Shown piece after piece: positions 28,563 to 38,001 of a DNA stretch of 64,000 nucleotides. The notes below the pieces were generated by a model. It was given only the letters and a program-made list of their open reading frames with translations. It ran no database searches and was not told the origin of the DNA. A program made the position numbers and the translations under genes. The stretch is taken from assembly GCA_900110595.1 (NCBI GenBank), contig FOEZ01000017.1, forward strand, positions 19,987-83,986, written 5' to 3'. The stretch is from Arthrobacter sp. OV608. GTDB taxonomy: Bacteria > Actinomycetota > Actinomycetes > Actinomycetales > Micrococcaceae. Each line of letters begins with the position of its first letter. Position 1 is the first letter of the stretch.

Positions 28563-28580
28563 AGTTAGTGAATGTTAACT
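28563..28580. promoter_or_regulatory. Candidate operator upstream of SDR operon
   Basis: AGTTA (28563-28567) and TAACT (28576-28580) form an inverted pair with 8-bp spacing inside an AT-rich patch (GTTAGTTAGTGAATGTTAAC). The layout suits a TetR-type fatty-acid-catabolism repressor. No such regulator lies next to it. Confidence 0.4.
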
Positions 28581-28649
28581 GAAATCACCCCGCCCACGCA
28601 CCATCCGGCGTTGCCCGGCCCTGCCGTGGGCGCGGCTAGGGTGGATGCC

Positions 28650-29855
28650 ATGACTTCCGCGGATGCTTCCACTCCCGTTGACTGGCACGAAAGGGCCAAC
28701 GAGGCCGCACTGTCAGTCACCGCACTCTTTGGCAGGAGGCTGTTCTTCTTGCCGGGCACACATCTTGGCGCCGTCCAGTGGCCCGTTCCCGGCTGGCGCG
28801 ACGACATCAAGGGCAAACTGCTCCAGCCCTGGCACTACTGGTGGCAGGCCCACTACGTTGACTGCCTGGTGGATGCGGGCCGCCGGGAACTGGACAACGC
28901 CGCCACCCCTGCCGCAAGGTTCAACGGCCCGGAGCATCCCAGCGCCGGAAGGCTCGCCTCCCGGCTGATGACCGGGATCCGGCTGCGCAACGCCCTGACG
29001 TTCGTCAACAACTACTACGACGACATGGCCTGGCTTGCCCTGGCCACCCTTCGGCTGGACACACTCGCGGAGGAGACGCGCCGGCCGGGGCGGCGGCGCA
29101 ACGAGGCCGTCCGCAGGACCCTCACCCTCCAGTTCGATGCGGCGTGCACTGATGACCTGGGCGGCGGTTCCTATTGGAGCAAGAAACGCGATTTCAAGAA
29201 CACGCCGGCCACCGCACCAGTTGCCCTCTTCTATGCCCGCACGGGGCAGCCGGCGAAGGCGCAACGGCTGTTGGACTGGCTAAATGCGACCCTCTTGGAC
29301 GAGGAGCAGGGCCTGTACCTTGACGGCGCCCGGCTGGGCCCGGACGGGAATGTGGTGATCGAGCGGGCCGTCTACACCTACAACCAAGGCCCTGTCCTGG
29401 GCGCACTCCTTGAGCTGGGCGGTGAGGCGAACCTTGCCAGGGCGGCTGCACTGGTGGCGGCGGTGGAGCGCCGCCTGACTGTTCCGGCAGGTGAATCAGG
29501 CGGGGCCGGGCCGGTCCTTCGCTGTGAAGGAACGGGCGACGGCGGGCTCTTCACCGGGATCCTGTGCCGGTACCTGGCGCTGGCTGCTGCGGACAGCCGG
29601 CTCCCTGCGGGTACGCGGGAAGCAGCGTCCGGGCTGGTCAGGAATACGGCAGCTGCTTTTTGGACCGGACGGCGCCCTGTGGAGAGCATCGAGGCCGGCA
29701 GCCCCGGACATGCTGCAAGCATTTTTTCGATGCAGGCGGACCAGCCGGCGGACCAGTTGTACCCGCCCGGAAACGCCGTGGAACTTTCCACCCAGCTCCA
29801 GGCATGGATGACGTTGGAAGCGGCCGCGTCCCTGGAGTCAAGGATCAGGAATTAA
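28650..29855 (+). CDS. Glycoside hydrolase family 76-like protein (alpha-1,6-mannanase type)
   Basis: A 401-aa (alpha/alpha)6-barrel protein. The paired Asp124-Asp125 in NNYYDDMAWLALA matches the GH76 catalytic motif, and GGSYWSKKRDFKNTPATAP resembles the family's next conserved block. No signal peptide is seen, so it is probably cytoplasmic, unlike secreted GH76 enzymes. ATG 28650 is preferred. An ATG at 28572 would place the start inside the operator-like region. It stands alone before the iron transporter operon. Confidence 0.8.
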   Translation: MTSADASTPVDWHERANEAALSVTALFGRRLFFLPGTHLGAVQWPVPGWRDDIKGKLLQPWHYWWQAHYVDCLVDAGRRELDNAATPAARFNGPEHPSAGRLASRLMTGIRLRNALTFVNNYYDDMAWLALATLRLDTLAEETRRPGRRRNEAVRRTLTLQFDAACTDDLGGGSYWSKKRDFKNTPATAPVALFYARTGQPAKAQRLLDWLNATLLDEEQGLYLDGARLGPDGNVVIERAVYTYNQGPVLGALLELGGEANLARAAALVAAVERRLTVPAGESGGAGPVLRCEGTGDGGLFTGILCRYLALAAADSRLPAGTREAASGLVRNTAAAFWTGRRPVESIEAGSPGHAASIFSMQADQPADQLYPPGNAVELSTQLQAWMTLEAAASLESRIRN

Positions 29856-29918
29856 GTCACGCCATAGTCACGTAATTTTTGAGAGCCTCGTCACAAATAG
29901 CCGCTTCCGGCTATATTC

Positions 29919-29937
29919 TTAGGTTTGCCTACCCTAC
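29919..29937 (+). promoter_or_regulatory. DtxR/IdeR-type iron box
   Basis: The 19-bp TTAGGTTTGCCTACCCTAC matches the actinobacterial DtxR/IdeR consensus (TTAGGTTAGGCTAACCTAA) at 15 of 19 positions. It lies 2 bp after a TATATT -10-like element and 80 bp before the ferric ABC transporter, so iron-dependent repression is expected. No divergent gene shares it. Confidence 0.8.
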
Positions 29938-30017
29938 AGTTCCTTGCGTGGGCATCTTCTCCGAAAGCCCATGGGGGCTTCGTTCCCCGAGACTTTTCCC
30001 CAGAAAGCAGCTCCTTA

Positions 30018-31067
30018 ATGAAGATCCGCAACCGCGCCCTGGCTGGCATCGCAATCGCCGCCAGCGCCGCCCTCGGCCTGTCCGCCTGTGGCGGCAGTGG
30101 TACCCCCGCAGCCAATGGAACATCCGAAGCAGCAGAGTCGGGCGGCATCACCGTATACAACGCCCAGCATGAGAGCCTGACCAAGGAATGGATCGACGCC
30201 TTCACGGCCGAGACCGGCATCAAGGTCACCATGCGCCAGGGTTCGGACACTGAGCTGTCCAACCAGATCATCCAGGAAGGCGCCGCGTCGCCGGCGGATG
30301 TGTTCCTCACTGAGAACTCCCCCGCCATGACGCAGGTCGAAAACGCTGGCCTCTTTGCCGACGTTGACAAAGAAACCCTCAAGCAGGTCCCCGCAGAGTT
30401 CGTTCCCTCCACCGGCAAGTGGACCGGCATCGCCGCCCGCTCCACCGTCCTGGTGTACGACAAGAACAAGCTCACCGAGGACAAGCTCCCCAAGTCCATG
30501 CTTGACCTGGCCAACCCGGAGTGGAAGGGCAAGTGGGCTGCTTCGCCCACCGGCGCCGACTTCCAGGCCATCGTTTCGGCACTGCTCGAACTCAAGGGCG
30601 AGGCCGCCACTGAGGAATGGCTCAAGGGCATGAAGGAGAACTTCAAGGCCTACAAGGGCAACAGCACGGCCATGAAGGCAGTCAACGCCGGTGAAGTGGA
30701 TGCAGCCCTCATCTACCACTACTACTACTACGGTGACCAGGCCAAGACCGGCGAGAACTCGCAGAACGTCGCTCCGTACTACTTCAAGAACCAGGACCCG
30801 GGCGCCTTCCTGTCCGTCTCCGGCGGCGGCGTGCTGAAGTCCTCCAAGAACGCTGAAGCTGCGCAGCAGTTCCTGAAGTTCATCACCGGCAAGAAGGGCC
30901 AGGAAGTCCTGAAGAACGGCACCTCCTTCGAATACGCCATCGCGTCGGAGGTTGCCGCCAACGACAAACTGGTTCCCATCAAGGACCTGCAGGCCCCCGC
31001 GGTTGATGCAGCCAAGCTGAACTCCACGAAGGTCACCGATCTGATGACCAAGGCCGGACTCCTCTAA
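30018..31067 (+). CDS. Ferric iron ABC transporter, substrate-binding lipoprotein
   Basis: A 349-aa FbpA/SfuA-like protein capturing Fe3+ outside the membrane. The signal peptide ends at a lipobox (LSACGG, Cys24). The iron-binding tyrosine cluster is [10 protein letters not shown] (about 232-241), the equivalent of the paired Tyr ligands in ferric-binding proteins. The opening [15 protein letters not shown] is typical. AGAAAG precedes the ATG. It heads a three-gene operon under an iron box. Confidence 0.93.
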   Translation: MKIRNRALAGIAIAASAALGLSACGGSGTPAANGTSEAAESGGITVYNAQHESLTKEWIDAFTAETGIKVTMRQGSDTELSNQIIQEGAASPADVFLTENSPAMTQVENAGLFADVDKETLKQVPAEFVPSTGKWTGIAARSTVLVYDKNKLTEDKLPKSMLDLANPEWKGKWAASPTGADFQAIVSALLELKGEAATEEWLKGMKENFKAYKGNSTAMKAVNAGEVDAALIYHYYYYGDQAKTGENSQNVAPYYFKNQDPGAFLSVSGGGVLKSSKNAEAAQQFLKFITGKKGQEVLKNGTSFEYAIASEVAANDKLVPIKDLQAPAVDAAKLNSTKVTDLMTKAGLL

Positions 31068-31071
31068 TACC

Positions 31072-32664
31072 GTGAGCACCGATCTATCGGCTCCCCCGTC
31101 AGGGAAGGGCACGACGACGGCGGGCCGGGGCAAGCAGCCCCGCCCGCCTTTCGGCGTTTCAGCGGTGTCCGTCCTGGCCGTACTGATCGCCTTCTTCTCC
31201 CTGGTGCCCCTGGGGTACGTGGCGTACATGACCGCGGCAACCGGGTGGGACACCGGCGTCGGCCTGATTTTCCGGCCCAGGGTGCTCGAACTGCTGCTCA
31301 ACACGCTGCTGCTCACCGTCATTACGGTGCCGCTGTGCCTCCTCCTGGGGGTGGCCGGCGCGTGGCTGGTGGAACGCACAACGCTGCGCGGGCACCGGAT
31401 CTGGGCTGTGCTCCTGGCCGCCCCGCTGGCAATCCCGGCCTTCGTCAACAGCTACGGCTGGGTCTCGGCGGTGCCGTCCCTGGGCGGCTTGGGCTCCGGC
31501 GTACTCATTGCGACGCTCTCCTACTTTCCCCTGGTGTACATTCCCGCTGCCGCGTCCCTGAGCCGGCTGGACCCCGCCATCGAGCAGTCGGCGGCGGCGC
31601 TGGGCCTGGGCAACTGGGCCACGTTCTTCCGGGTGGTACTCCCCCAGCTCCGCATCGCCATGACCGGCGGCGCCCTGCTGGTGGGGCTGCACCTGCTGGC
31701 TGAGTACGGGGCATTCGCCATGATCCGCTTCGATACCTTTACCACCGCGATCATGGTGCAGTACCAGTCCACGTTCAACGGCGCCGCGGGCAACATGCTG
31801 GCCAGCGTCCTGGTGTTCTTTTGCCTGCTCCTGCTGCTGGCCGAAGTCCGCAGCCGCGGCTCGGCCAGGTACGCCCGGGTGGGACCCGGTGCGCAGGCCA
31901 AGGCACTGCGGTTACCGCTGCGCGGATACCAGCTTCCCGCCCAGGCCTTCCTGCTGGCGCTGACCCTGCTCGCCGTGGGGCTTCCCCTGTTCTTCGTCCT
32001 GCGCTGGACTGCCCTGGGAGGCGCGCCCGTATGGGCGGCTGCGGAGTTCCTGCCCGCCCTCACCACAACCCTGGCCTACGGGCTTGCCGGCGCGGCCGCC
32101 ACCACGGTTGTGGGGTTTCCGATGGCTTACCTCGCAGTCCGCCACCCCAGCTGGTTCAGCAAGTCCCTGGAGCTCTCCAACTACGTCACCAGCTCAATGC
32201 CTGGCATTGTGGTGGGCCTGGCCTTTGTCACCGTCAGCATCCGCGTGGTTCCGGGCATCTACCAGACCGCCGGCGTACTGGTGGCGGCCTACGTGCTGTT
32301 GTTCCTCCCGCGCGCCCTGGTCAGCCTGCGGGCAGGGCTCGCCCAGGCACCCAAGGAGCTGGACGAGGCTGCGCAGTCCCTGGGCAAGCCGCCGCTGGCC
32401 GCGTTCCTTCGGGTCACCCTGCGGTTGACCGCACCTGCCGCTGCCGGCGGCGCCGCCCTGGTTTTCCTTGCCATCACCAACGAGCTCACCGCCACGCTGC
32501 TGCTGTCCCCCAACGGGACGCGCACCCTGGCCACCGAGTTCTGGAGCAAGAGCAGCGAGATCGACTACGCGGGAGCAGCGCCCTATGCGCTGCTGATGAT
32601 CCTGCTCTCGGCACCCATGACGTACCTCCTTTTCCAACAGTCCAAGAAAGTGGCCGGACAGTGA
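31072..32664 (+). CDS. Ferric iron ABC transporter, fused permease
   Basis: A 530-aa membrane protein with about twelve helices: two tandem six-helix permease halves, as in FbpB/SfuB. Each half carries an EAA-type loop (residues near [20 protein letters not shown] and [20 protein letters not shown]) that docks with the ATPase. GTG 31072 starts 4 bp after the binding-protein stop. Its own stop overlaps the ATPase start (GTGA). Confidence 0.94.
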   Translation: MSTDLSAPPSGKGTTTAGRGKQPRPPFGVSAVSVLAVLIAFFSLVPLGYVAYMTAATGWDTGVGLIFRPRVLELLLNTLLLTVITVPLCLLLGVAGAWLVERTTLRGHRIWAVLLAAPLAIPAFVNSYGWVSAVPSLGGLGSGVLIATLSYFPLVYIPAAASLSRLDPAIEQSAAALGLGNWATFFRVVLPQLRIAMTGGALLVGLHLLAEYGAFAMIRFDTFTTAIMVQYQSTFNGAAGNMLASVLVFFCLLLLLAEVRSRGSARYARVGPGAQAKALRLPLRGYQLPAQAFLLALTLLAVGLPLFFVLRWTALGGAPVWAAAEFLPALTTTLAYGLAGAAATTVVGFPMAYLAVRHPSWFSKSLELSNYVTSSMPGIVVGLAFVTVSIRVVPGIYQTAGVLVAAYVLLFLPRALVSLRAGLAQAPKELDEAAQSLGKPPLAAFLRVTLRLTAPAAAGGAALVFLAITNELTATLLLSPNGTRTLATEFWSKSSEIDYAGAAPYALLMILLSAPMTYLLFQQSKKVAGQ

Positions 32665-33818
32665 CAGCACAATCCACCTCACGGCTGCCGGAGCCAAGGA
32701 TCGCCCCGTCCGTGGCAGCCAGCACCAACACACACCTGGAGATCGCCGGTGTCACCAAGAACTTCGGCTCGCAGGACGTCCTGCGGGGGGTGAACCTTTT
32801 AGTGGCCAAGGGGGGAACCACGGCAATCGTTGGTCCCTCCGGATCGGGCAAAACCACGCTCCTGCGGCTGATAGCGGGCTTCGAGCAACCGTTGGCTGGC
32901 AGCATCGCGCTGAACGGCAGCACGGTGGCCGGCGATGGTGTCTGGGTGCCGGCGCATAAGCGGAAGATCGGCTATGTGGCGCAGGACGGAGCGCTCTTCC
33001 CGCACCTGACAGTGGCCCAGAACGTGGCGTTCGGACTGGATCCGGCAAAGCGCCCCGGAGGCCGCCGCGGCGTCGCCGGCAGGGTGGGTGAACTGCTGGA
33101 GATGGTGTCCCTGGATCCTGACATGGCGAAGCGCCGCCCGCACCAGCTTTCCGGCGGGCAGCAGCAGCGGGTGGCCCTTGCCCGCGCGCTGGCACGCGAA
33201 CCCGAACTGATGCTCCTCGATGAGCCGTTTTCCGCCCTTGATGCAGGCCTCCGGGTAGCCACCCGCAGGGCTGTGGCCCAGGTCCTGGCCGAAACGGGCG
33301 TCACCACCATCCTGGTAACCCACGACCAGGCGGAGGCCCTGTCCTTCGCCGATCAGGTGGCGGTGATGCGCGGCGGGAAACTTGCCCAGACCGGCAACCC
33401 CTTTGTGGTGTACACCCGCCCGGCCGACCGCGCCACCGCAGAGTTCCTGGGAGACGCCGTCATCCTCGATGCCTGGATGGAAGGTTCGCTGGCCACGTGT
33501 TCCCTGGGCGGCATCCCTGTCCGCCGGCCGCCTGCCCAGGGCCGGGTGCAGCTGATGCTCCGGCCCGAACAGATCCGGATTGCCGAGGACAGCCCCATCC
33601 GCGGCGTTGTGGTGGACACGGACTACTTCGGCCCGGAAACCACGGTGCGGCTGAAGCTGGCGCTTCCGCCCGAGCTTGCCGGCGGTGCAGACCACCGGTA
33701 CCCGGGCGGGGGCGAGATCATCACCATCCGGCACTGGAACGCCTCCATCGCACGGCCCGGGATGGAGCTGTGCCTTCGGGTGGTGGGCGAAGGCGTGGCG
33801 TTTCCCATCGAACCCTGA
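32661..33818 (+). CDS. Ferric iron ABC transporter, ATP-binding protein
   Basis: A 385-aa ATPase of the FbpC/PotA type. Walker A is GPSGSGKTT (58-66), the signature LSGGQQQR (163-170), Walker B LMLLDEP, and the switch His in [14 protein letters not shown]-like C-terminal domain follows ([12 protein letters not shown]). GTG 32661 overlaps the permease stop by 4 bp. It completes the iron uptake operon. Confidence 0.95.
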   Translation: MTAQSTSRLPEPRIAPSVAASTNTHLEIAGVTKNFGSQDVLRGVNLLVAKGGTTAIVGPSGSGKTTLLRLIAGFEQPLAGSIALNGSTVAGDGVWVPAHKRKIGYVAQDGALFPHLTVAQNVAFGLDPAKRPGGRRGVAGRVGELLEMVSLDPDMAKRRPHQLSGGQQQRVALARALAREPELMLLDEPFSALDAGLRVATRRAVAQVLAETGVTTILVTHDQAEALSFADQVAVMRGGKLAQTGNPFVVYTRPADRATAEFLGDAVILDAWMEGSLATCSLGGIPVRRPPAQGRVQLMLRPEQIRIAEDSPIRGVVVDTDYFGPETTVRLKLALPPELAGGADHRYPGGGEIITIRHWNASIARPGMELCLRVVGEGVAFPIEP

Positions 33819-33830
33819 CCGGGCTGCGCC

Positions 33831-35816
33831 TCAGCGGATTCCCGCGAGCGGCGTAACTGTGCCGCTGTTGACGCTCACGGGACCGCCCGCCGCCGTGACG
33901 CGCACCTCTTTGGTGCCCGACGGCGGGAAGACGAGCGAGGTAAGGCTCTGCCTGCCGCCATCCACAAACACTTCCACCGAGGACCTGTCCACGTAGGCCG
34001 TCAGGCGGACGGTTCCACTTCCCGGGCCGCCATCTGACGCCTGGATCTGGCTGTACGTGTTGCGCCCCGCGGCCTTATCGCTGCCTGCGTCAGGGCGCGG
34101 GGCGCCGGCAACGTCGTCGCCGTCCCTGGCAACAAAAGCTTTGCCGGTCGCAAAGTCGTAGCCAACGGTGGCATAGGTCCTGCCGCCGCTTTGCAGGAGC
34201 ACACGGGCTTCGCCTTTCGCCGATTCCGGCTTCGCCAGTTCAACATCCACCTTGAACGCTCCGCCGGCCGGAACGGACAGGGCCTCGCCAGGCTCGTCCC
34301 GGAGCATTCCCGCCGGAATCGGTGTCGGGGCACCCTCCAAGGATTTGAGGGCGGGGGTGGGCGTGGACACCAAAGCCGGCCGCCCGCCGTCGGACTCCAG
34401 ACGGATGTCCCGCACCACTGACGCCGCGCCGAACCAGTCCTTGGTAGGCAGCTCGCGGGCGTAGGCCCAGTTGTTCATCCACCCGATCGCGTGCCGGGAG
34501 AACTTGCGCTGCCCGTCGGTCAGCCGCGGGTCGTCCCAGGTGACGGCGGCGTAGAAGTCCGATCCGGCGTCGAGCCATTGGTGGTCACCGTCGGCCGTGA
34601 ATCCCTTGCCGTCCCAGCTGCCCGTCCAGTACGCCAGCCCGGTGGTCCGACCTTCCGCGGCGCCGTTGGCACTGGCAGCCAGCACCCAAGTGCGCCGGGA
34701 TGGATCACCGTCGATGTCCATTTGGAAGAAGTCCGGGCACTCGAGGATGCCCAGGTTTTCCCGGTCGAAGTCCGAAACGTAGTTCCACTGCTTCAGGTCC
34801 TGCGATGTGTAGAAGCCGATCTTCTGGCCCTCGGCGAGCAGCATGAGCCACTGGTTGTTGGCTTCGTCGCGCACAACCCGGGGATCGCGCCAGTGCTGCG
34901 CACCGGGATTCTCCATCACGGGATTCCCGTCGTAGCTGGTGAAGCTGGACCCGTTGTCCGTGGAGTAGAACAGGGACTGGCGCTGGACGCCGTCGTGCTG
35001 CTGGGTAAGAATCGCCACCACCGCACCCTTGCCGAAGCCGGCGGTACCCTCGGTGTCCACGACGGCTGACCCGGTTTCAATGTCCCCCAAGCCGTTACGG
35101 AACTTGGGGATGGCCACGCCTTCGTTCTTCCAGTGCACCAGGTCCGCGCTGGTGGCATGGAACCACTCGGTGCCGTTCCCTTCCGGGTAGTCGGCGTTGT
35201 AGAGGTAGTAGTAATGCCACTGGCCGTCCAGGAAGAACGGGCGTTGCGGATCGTTCATCCACCGCTGCTTGGGGGTGAGGTGGTAGGCCGGGCGGTACCC
35301 GGGGTTCCCGGCAGGAGCCTGCAGTTGCGCCGCATCGGCCGCAGGCCACGTCCGCTCCTCACCCAGGTCCGCGAGCAGGGCGTCCCGCGCCTCGGAACTG
35401 ATGCACGCTGGAAGCTGCACGGCTTCCGGATCCTGCCGCACGGCGTCGGCTGCGCTGCTGCGCAGGAAAACCTGGCCGTCCATCCGTACCCCGGCCAGCC
35501 AGCCGCTGCCGCACTCGATGCTGCGCACATCCTCCGCGCCCTCCGCAGGTATGTCCTTCCCGCGCTCCGCCAGCGTCCGGTCGTTACCGTTCAGCCACAG
35601 CGAGGCGTAGGCACCCGTCTGCTCCCGGGCAGCGGCCTGGGCAGCTGCGACACTGCCAAGGACATGGCCGGCCTTGGCGCCTGCCCCGGAACCGGCGTTG
35701 CCGGACAGGAACAGGGAGAGGACCACCACCAGGGCGGCAGCGGCCGCCGCGGTTGCCCACCACAAGGGGCGGCCCGGGAAAATGCGGGTGAAAATTTTGA
35801 AGGGTTTGCGGATCAT
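33831..35816 (-). CDS. Membrane-anchored GH32 beta-fructosidase (levanase/inulinase type)
   Basis: A 661-aa glycoside hydrolase. A short cytoplasmic start and one transmembrane helix (18-38) suggest an anchored, outward-facing enzyme. Residues about 55-165 form an extra N-terminal region. The GH32 catalytic residues are all present: nucleophile Asp189 in WMNDP, transition-state Asp311 in RDP, and acid/base Glu359 in EC. A C-terminal beta-sandwich (VRLTAYVDRSSVEVFVDGG) is typical. It should hydrolyse fructans or sucrose. It ends 12 bp from the convergent iron ABC gene. Levanase, inulinase or fructotransferase cannot be told apart from sequence alone. Confidence 0.92.
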   Translation of the reverse strand: MIRKPFKIFTRIFPGRPLWWATAAAAAALVVVLSLFLSGNAGSGAGAKAGHVLGSVAAAQAAAREQTGAYASLWLNGNDRTLAERGKDIPAEGAEDVRSIECGSGWLAGVRMDGQVFLRSSAADAVRQDPEAVQLPACISSEARDALLADLGEERTWPAADAAQLQAPAGNPGYRPAYHLTPKQRWMNDPQRPFFLDGQWHYYYLYNADYPEGNGTEWFHATSADLVHWKNEGVAIPKFRNGLGDIETGSAVVDTEGTAGFGKGAVVAILTQQHDGVQRQSLFYSTDNGSSFTSYDGNPVMENPGAQHWRDPRVVRDEANNQWLMLLAEGQKIGFYTSQDLKQWNYVSDFDRENLGILECPDFFQMDIDGDPSRRTWVLAASANGAAEGRTTGLAYWTGSWDGKGFTADGDHQWLDAGSDFYAAVTWDDPRLTDGQRKFSRHAIGWMNNWAYARELPTKDWFGAASVVRDIRLESDGGRPALVSTPTPALKSLEGAPTPIPAGMLRDEPGEALSVPAGGAFKVDVELAKPESAKGEARVLLQSGGRTYATVGYDFATGKAFVARDGDDVAGAPRPDAGSDKAAGRNTYSQIQASDGGPGSGTVRLTAYVDRSSVEVFVDGGRQSLTSLVFPPSGTKEVRVTAAGGPVSVNSGTVTPLAGIR

Positions 35817-35844
35817 GGGTATCGTTCCGTCGCCGAACACACAA

Positions 35845-35872
35845 ATGCCGCCCCCGGATGAGGAGGCGGCAT
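35845..35872 (-). terminator. Hairpin after YdeI-like gene
   Basis: ATGCCGCC (35845-35852) pairs perfectly with GGCGGCAT (35865-35872). It lies downstream of the YdeI-like gene and upstream of the GH32 gene, both on the minus strand. Confidence 0.55.
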
Positions 35873-35926
35873 CAGCGCAAGTGAACCATCAACCCTACGC
35901 GTTCACACGCCAGGACCCAATTACTG

Positions 35927-36526
35927 TTACATCTCGGCCGGCCGCTTCTTCTGCGGGTATGGCGTCTCGCCGCGGGCCAGCATCTCCACGAATCCGGCAA
36001 TTTTCCGTTCGCGGGTGGCGGCCTGCTTGACAGAGTTGGTCCGGTAGATCAAGGCGAAACGGTTGGTTTTGGTGAGGACATCGAACATCGCCTGGGCGGC
36101 CGGAACGGCAGCGATGGCGGCGGCCAGATCCGCCGGAACCTCGGCCGTGGCCTGCCCGTCATACGCCTTGTCCCAGCGGCCGTCCGCCTTGGCGGCATTC
36201 ACGGCTGCCCAGCCGGCGTCTGTCATCCGGCCCTCGGCGTCCAGCCGGGCCACATGGCCGACATTCCGGGCAGACCACGGGCTTTTGGGACCACGCGGCG
36301 TCATCCGCTGCAGTGATGTTTCGCTGTCCCGGCTCTTGCCCTGGCCGTCGATCCAGCCGAAGCACAGCGCCTCATCCAGCGCCGCCGCATAGTCCAGCGC
36401 CGTGACCTGCCCGCCCTTTTTATGCAGGACCAGCCACACACCACGGCTGGTCTTGTGGTTTTCCTCCAGCCAGCCGCGCCACGCGGCGGCGTCCGGCACC
36501 AGCAGTTCCTCGAGTTCAACAGCCAT
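35927..36526 (-). CDS. YdeI/OmpD-associated family protein
   Basis: A 199-aa soluble protein with the YdeI hallmarks: WLEENHKTSRGVWLVLHKKG, DEALCFGWIDGQGKS, RMTPRGPKSPWSARN and the C-terminal EMLARGETPYP. Family members are widespread and poorly characterised. ATG 36526 begins directly at the conserved N terminus. It is divergent from the VOC gene. Confidence 0.87.
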   Translation of the reverse strand: MAVELEELLVPDAAAWRGWLEENHKTSRGVWLVLHKKGGQVTALDYAAALDEALCFGWIDGQGKSRDSETSLQRMTPRGPKSPWSARNVGHVARLDAEGRMTDAGWAAVNAAKADGRWDKAYDGQATAEVPADLAAAIAAVPAAQAMFDVLTKTNRFALIYRTNSVKQAATRERKIAGFVEMLARGETPYPQKKRPAEM

Positions 36527-36630
36527 GGCCCTATTCTGCCTGTGACCCGCGACGGCACAACCCCTCCCCGGCAGACACCGGCCGTGGCACCATGGCCTTA
36601 CGCCCGCTTCACCGAACAAAAGGAAAGACC

Positions 36631-37365
36631 ATGCTGCGTGTCCGACCGCTCCATTTCACGTCCAGGACCGATGTCTGGGAGCTGCTGCTCACCGAGTTGG
36701 GCATGGTCCGCACCGAAAATGAGCCCGGGTGGCAGGTGTTCGACGCCGGTTCGGGCCGCCTTGCCCTCCACGCCGTTCCGGACGGAGCAGCCGAGGACGG
36801 AACCACCGCATTCGCAGTGGAGGTGGGTGACCTTGCGGAGTTCGCCCGTCGCACCAACCTCTCGGCCCGGGATGCTGGAACCACCCCCGCGGAAATCATC
36901 ACGGCGGGCCACGGCGAAACCTGCCGGATCACAGCACCGGACGGATTCACTTTCCTGGCCGACAAAGCCGTCCACACGGCCCAGTGCGCCGACGCTGACC
37001 CGGCCCTGGCCGTCGTCGGGGTCTGGTTTACGGAGGACACAGCCTCGGCAACACGGACCCTGCAGCATATTGGCGCCCGTCCCCGCCCGGTGCCTGACGC
37101 TGACGAAACCGCCGACTTCACGGCCAAAAACGGAGGGGTGCTTCTGGTGCGTCCGGCCGCGGGCACGCCCCGGTCCGGCCTGGGTTTTGAGTACGACGGC
37201 GGCCTGGAACCATTGCGGGCACGCCTCGCCTCCGCGGGGTTTGAGGCAACCGTGACGGAGGAGGCCTTTGGCAGCACCCTCCACGTGGCCAACCCGGACG
37301 CCGGGTTCGGCGCGGACCACGTGCCGGGGGCGGTGTGGGTCTCCGGGCGCCGTCCCATGGGGTAG
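36631..37365 (+). CDS. VOC (glyoxalase-fold) family protein, two modules
   Basis: A 244-aa protein with tandem vicinal-oxygen-chelate modules (about 1-115 and 120-240). Each carries paired beta-alpha-beta-beta-beta units (LLTELGMVRTENEPGWQVF, then FEATVTEEAFGSTLHVANPD). The metal ligands are not obvious, so it may be a non-enzymatic binding protein. AAAGGAAAG precedes the ATG. It is followed by the DUF4916 gene after 9 bp, a probable two-gene unit. Confidence 0.78.
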   Translation: MLRVRPLHFTSRTDVWELLLTELGMVRTENEPGWQVFDAGSGRLALHAVPDGAAEDGTTAFAVEVGDLAEFARRTNLSARDAGTTPAEIITAGHGETCRITAPDGFTFLADKAVHTAQCADADPALAVVGVWFTEDTASATRTLQHIGARPRPVPDADETADFTAKNGGVLLVRPAAGTPRSGLGFEYDGGLEPLRARLASAGFEATVTEEAFGSTLHVANPDAGFGADHVPGAVWVSGRRPMG

Positions 37366-37374
37366 AACTTAAGC

Positions 37375-37914
37375 ATGAACGTGCGCACACCTGACCCGAA
37401 TCCCGGCTGGCTCTCCGAAGAAGACCTTTTTGAGGCGCGCGGGCGGCTGCCCATGGTGTACGTGGAGGCTGTGCCGGTCCGGCTCGATCCGCTGGGTTTC
37501 GTCAACGAAGTGGGAACCCTGCTCCAGGCCGACGAGGACGGCACCATGGTCCGTTCGCTGGTGTCCGGGCGCGTCATCTACCGCGAAACCATCCGGGCAG
37601 CCCTTCTCCGGCACATGGAAAAGGATCTTGGCCCGCTGGCGTTTCCGCAGCTGCCCATCAGCCCCGTCCCTTTCACGGTGGCGGAGTACTTCCCTGCCCC
37701 GTCCCAGACCGGCTTCACCGATGAGCGGCAACACGCCGTGTCCCTGGCCTACGTCATCCCTGTAACGGGCGAATGCGAACCGCGCCAGGACGCCCTGGAG
37801 CTGACCTGGATGACCCCCGAGGAAGTCCTGAGCCCCGGCGTACAGATGGAGTTCAGCGGCGGGCGCGGCGGCCTGATCCGGCAGGCGCTTGCCTTCGCGG
37901 GCGTAGGGTTCTGA
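37375..37914 (+). CDS. DUF4916 / Nudix-like protein
   Basis: A 179-aa protein resembling the DUF4916 group of Nudix-fold proteins found in actinobacteria (GWLSEEDLFEARGRLPMVYV, HAVSLAYVIPVTGECEPRQD, ELTWMTPEEVL). The canonical Nudix box GX5EX7REUXEEXGU is not visible, so hydrolase activity is doubtful. It is probably transcribed with the VOC gene. Confidence 0.75.
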   Translation: MNVRTPDPNPGWLSEEDLFEARGRLPMVYVEAVPVRLDPLGFVNEVGTLLQADEDGTMVRSLVSGRVIYRETIRAALLRHMEKDLGPLAFPQLPISPVPFTVAEYFPAPSQTGFTDERQHAVSLAYVIPVTGECEPRQDALELTWMTPEEVLSPGVQMEFSGGRGGLIRQALAFAGVGF

Positions 37915-38001
37915 CACCCTCGGCAGCACCCGGCGTCCCCGACTTCCGGCGCCCTCCTTTGTAGACTGTAGGGCGGACCGCAAGAGAACTTAAGGACTCC
38001 C

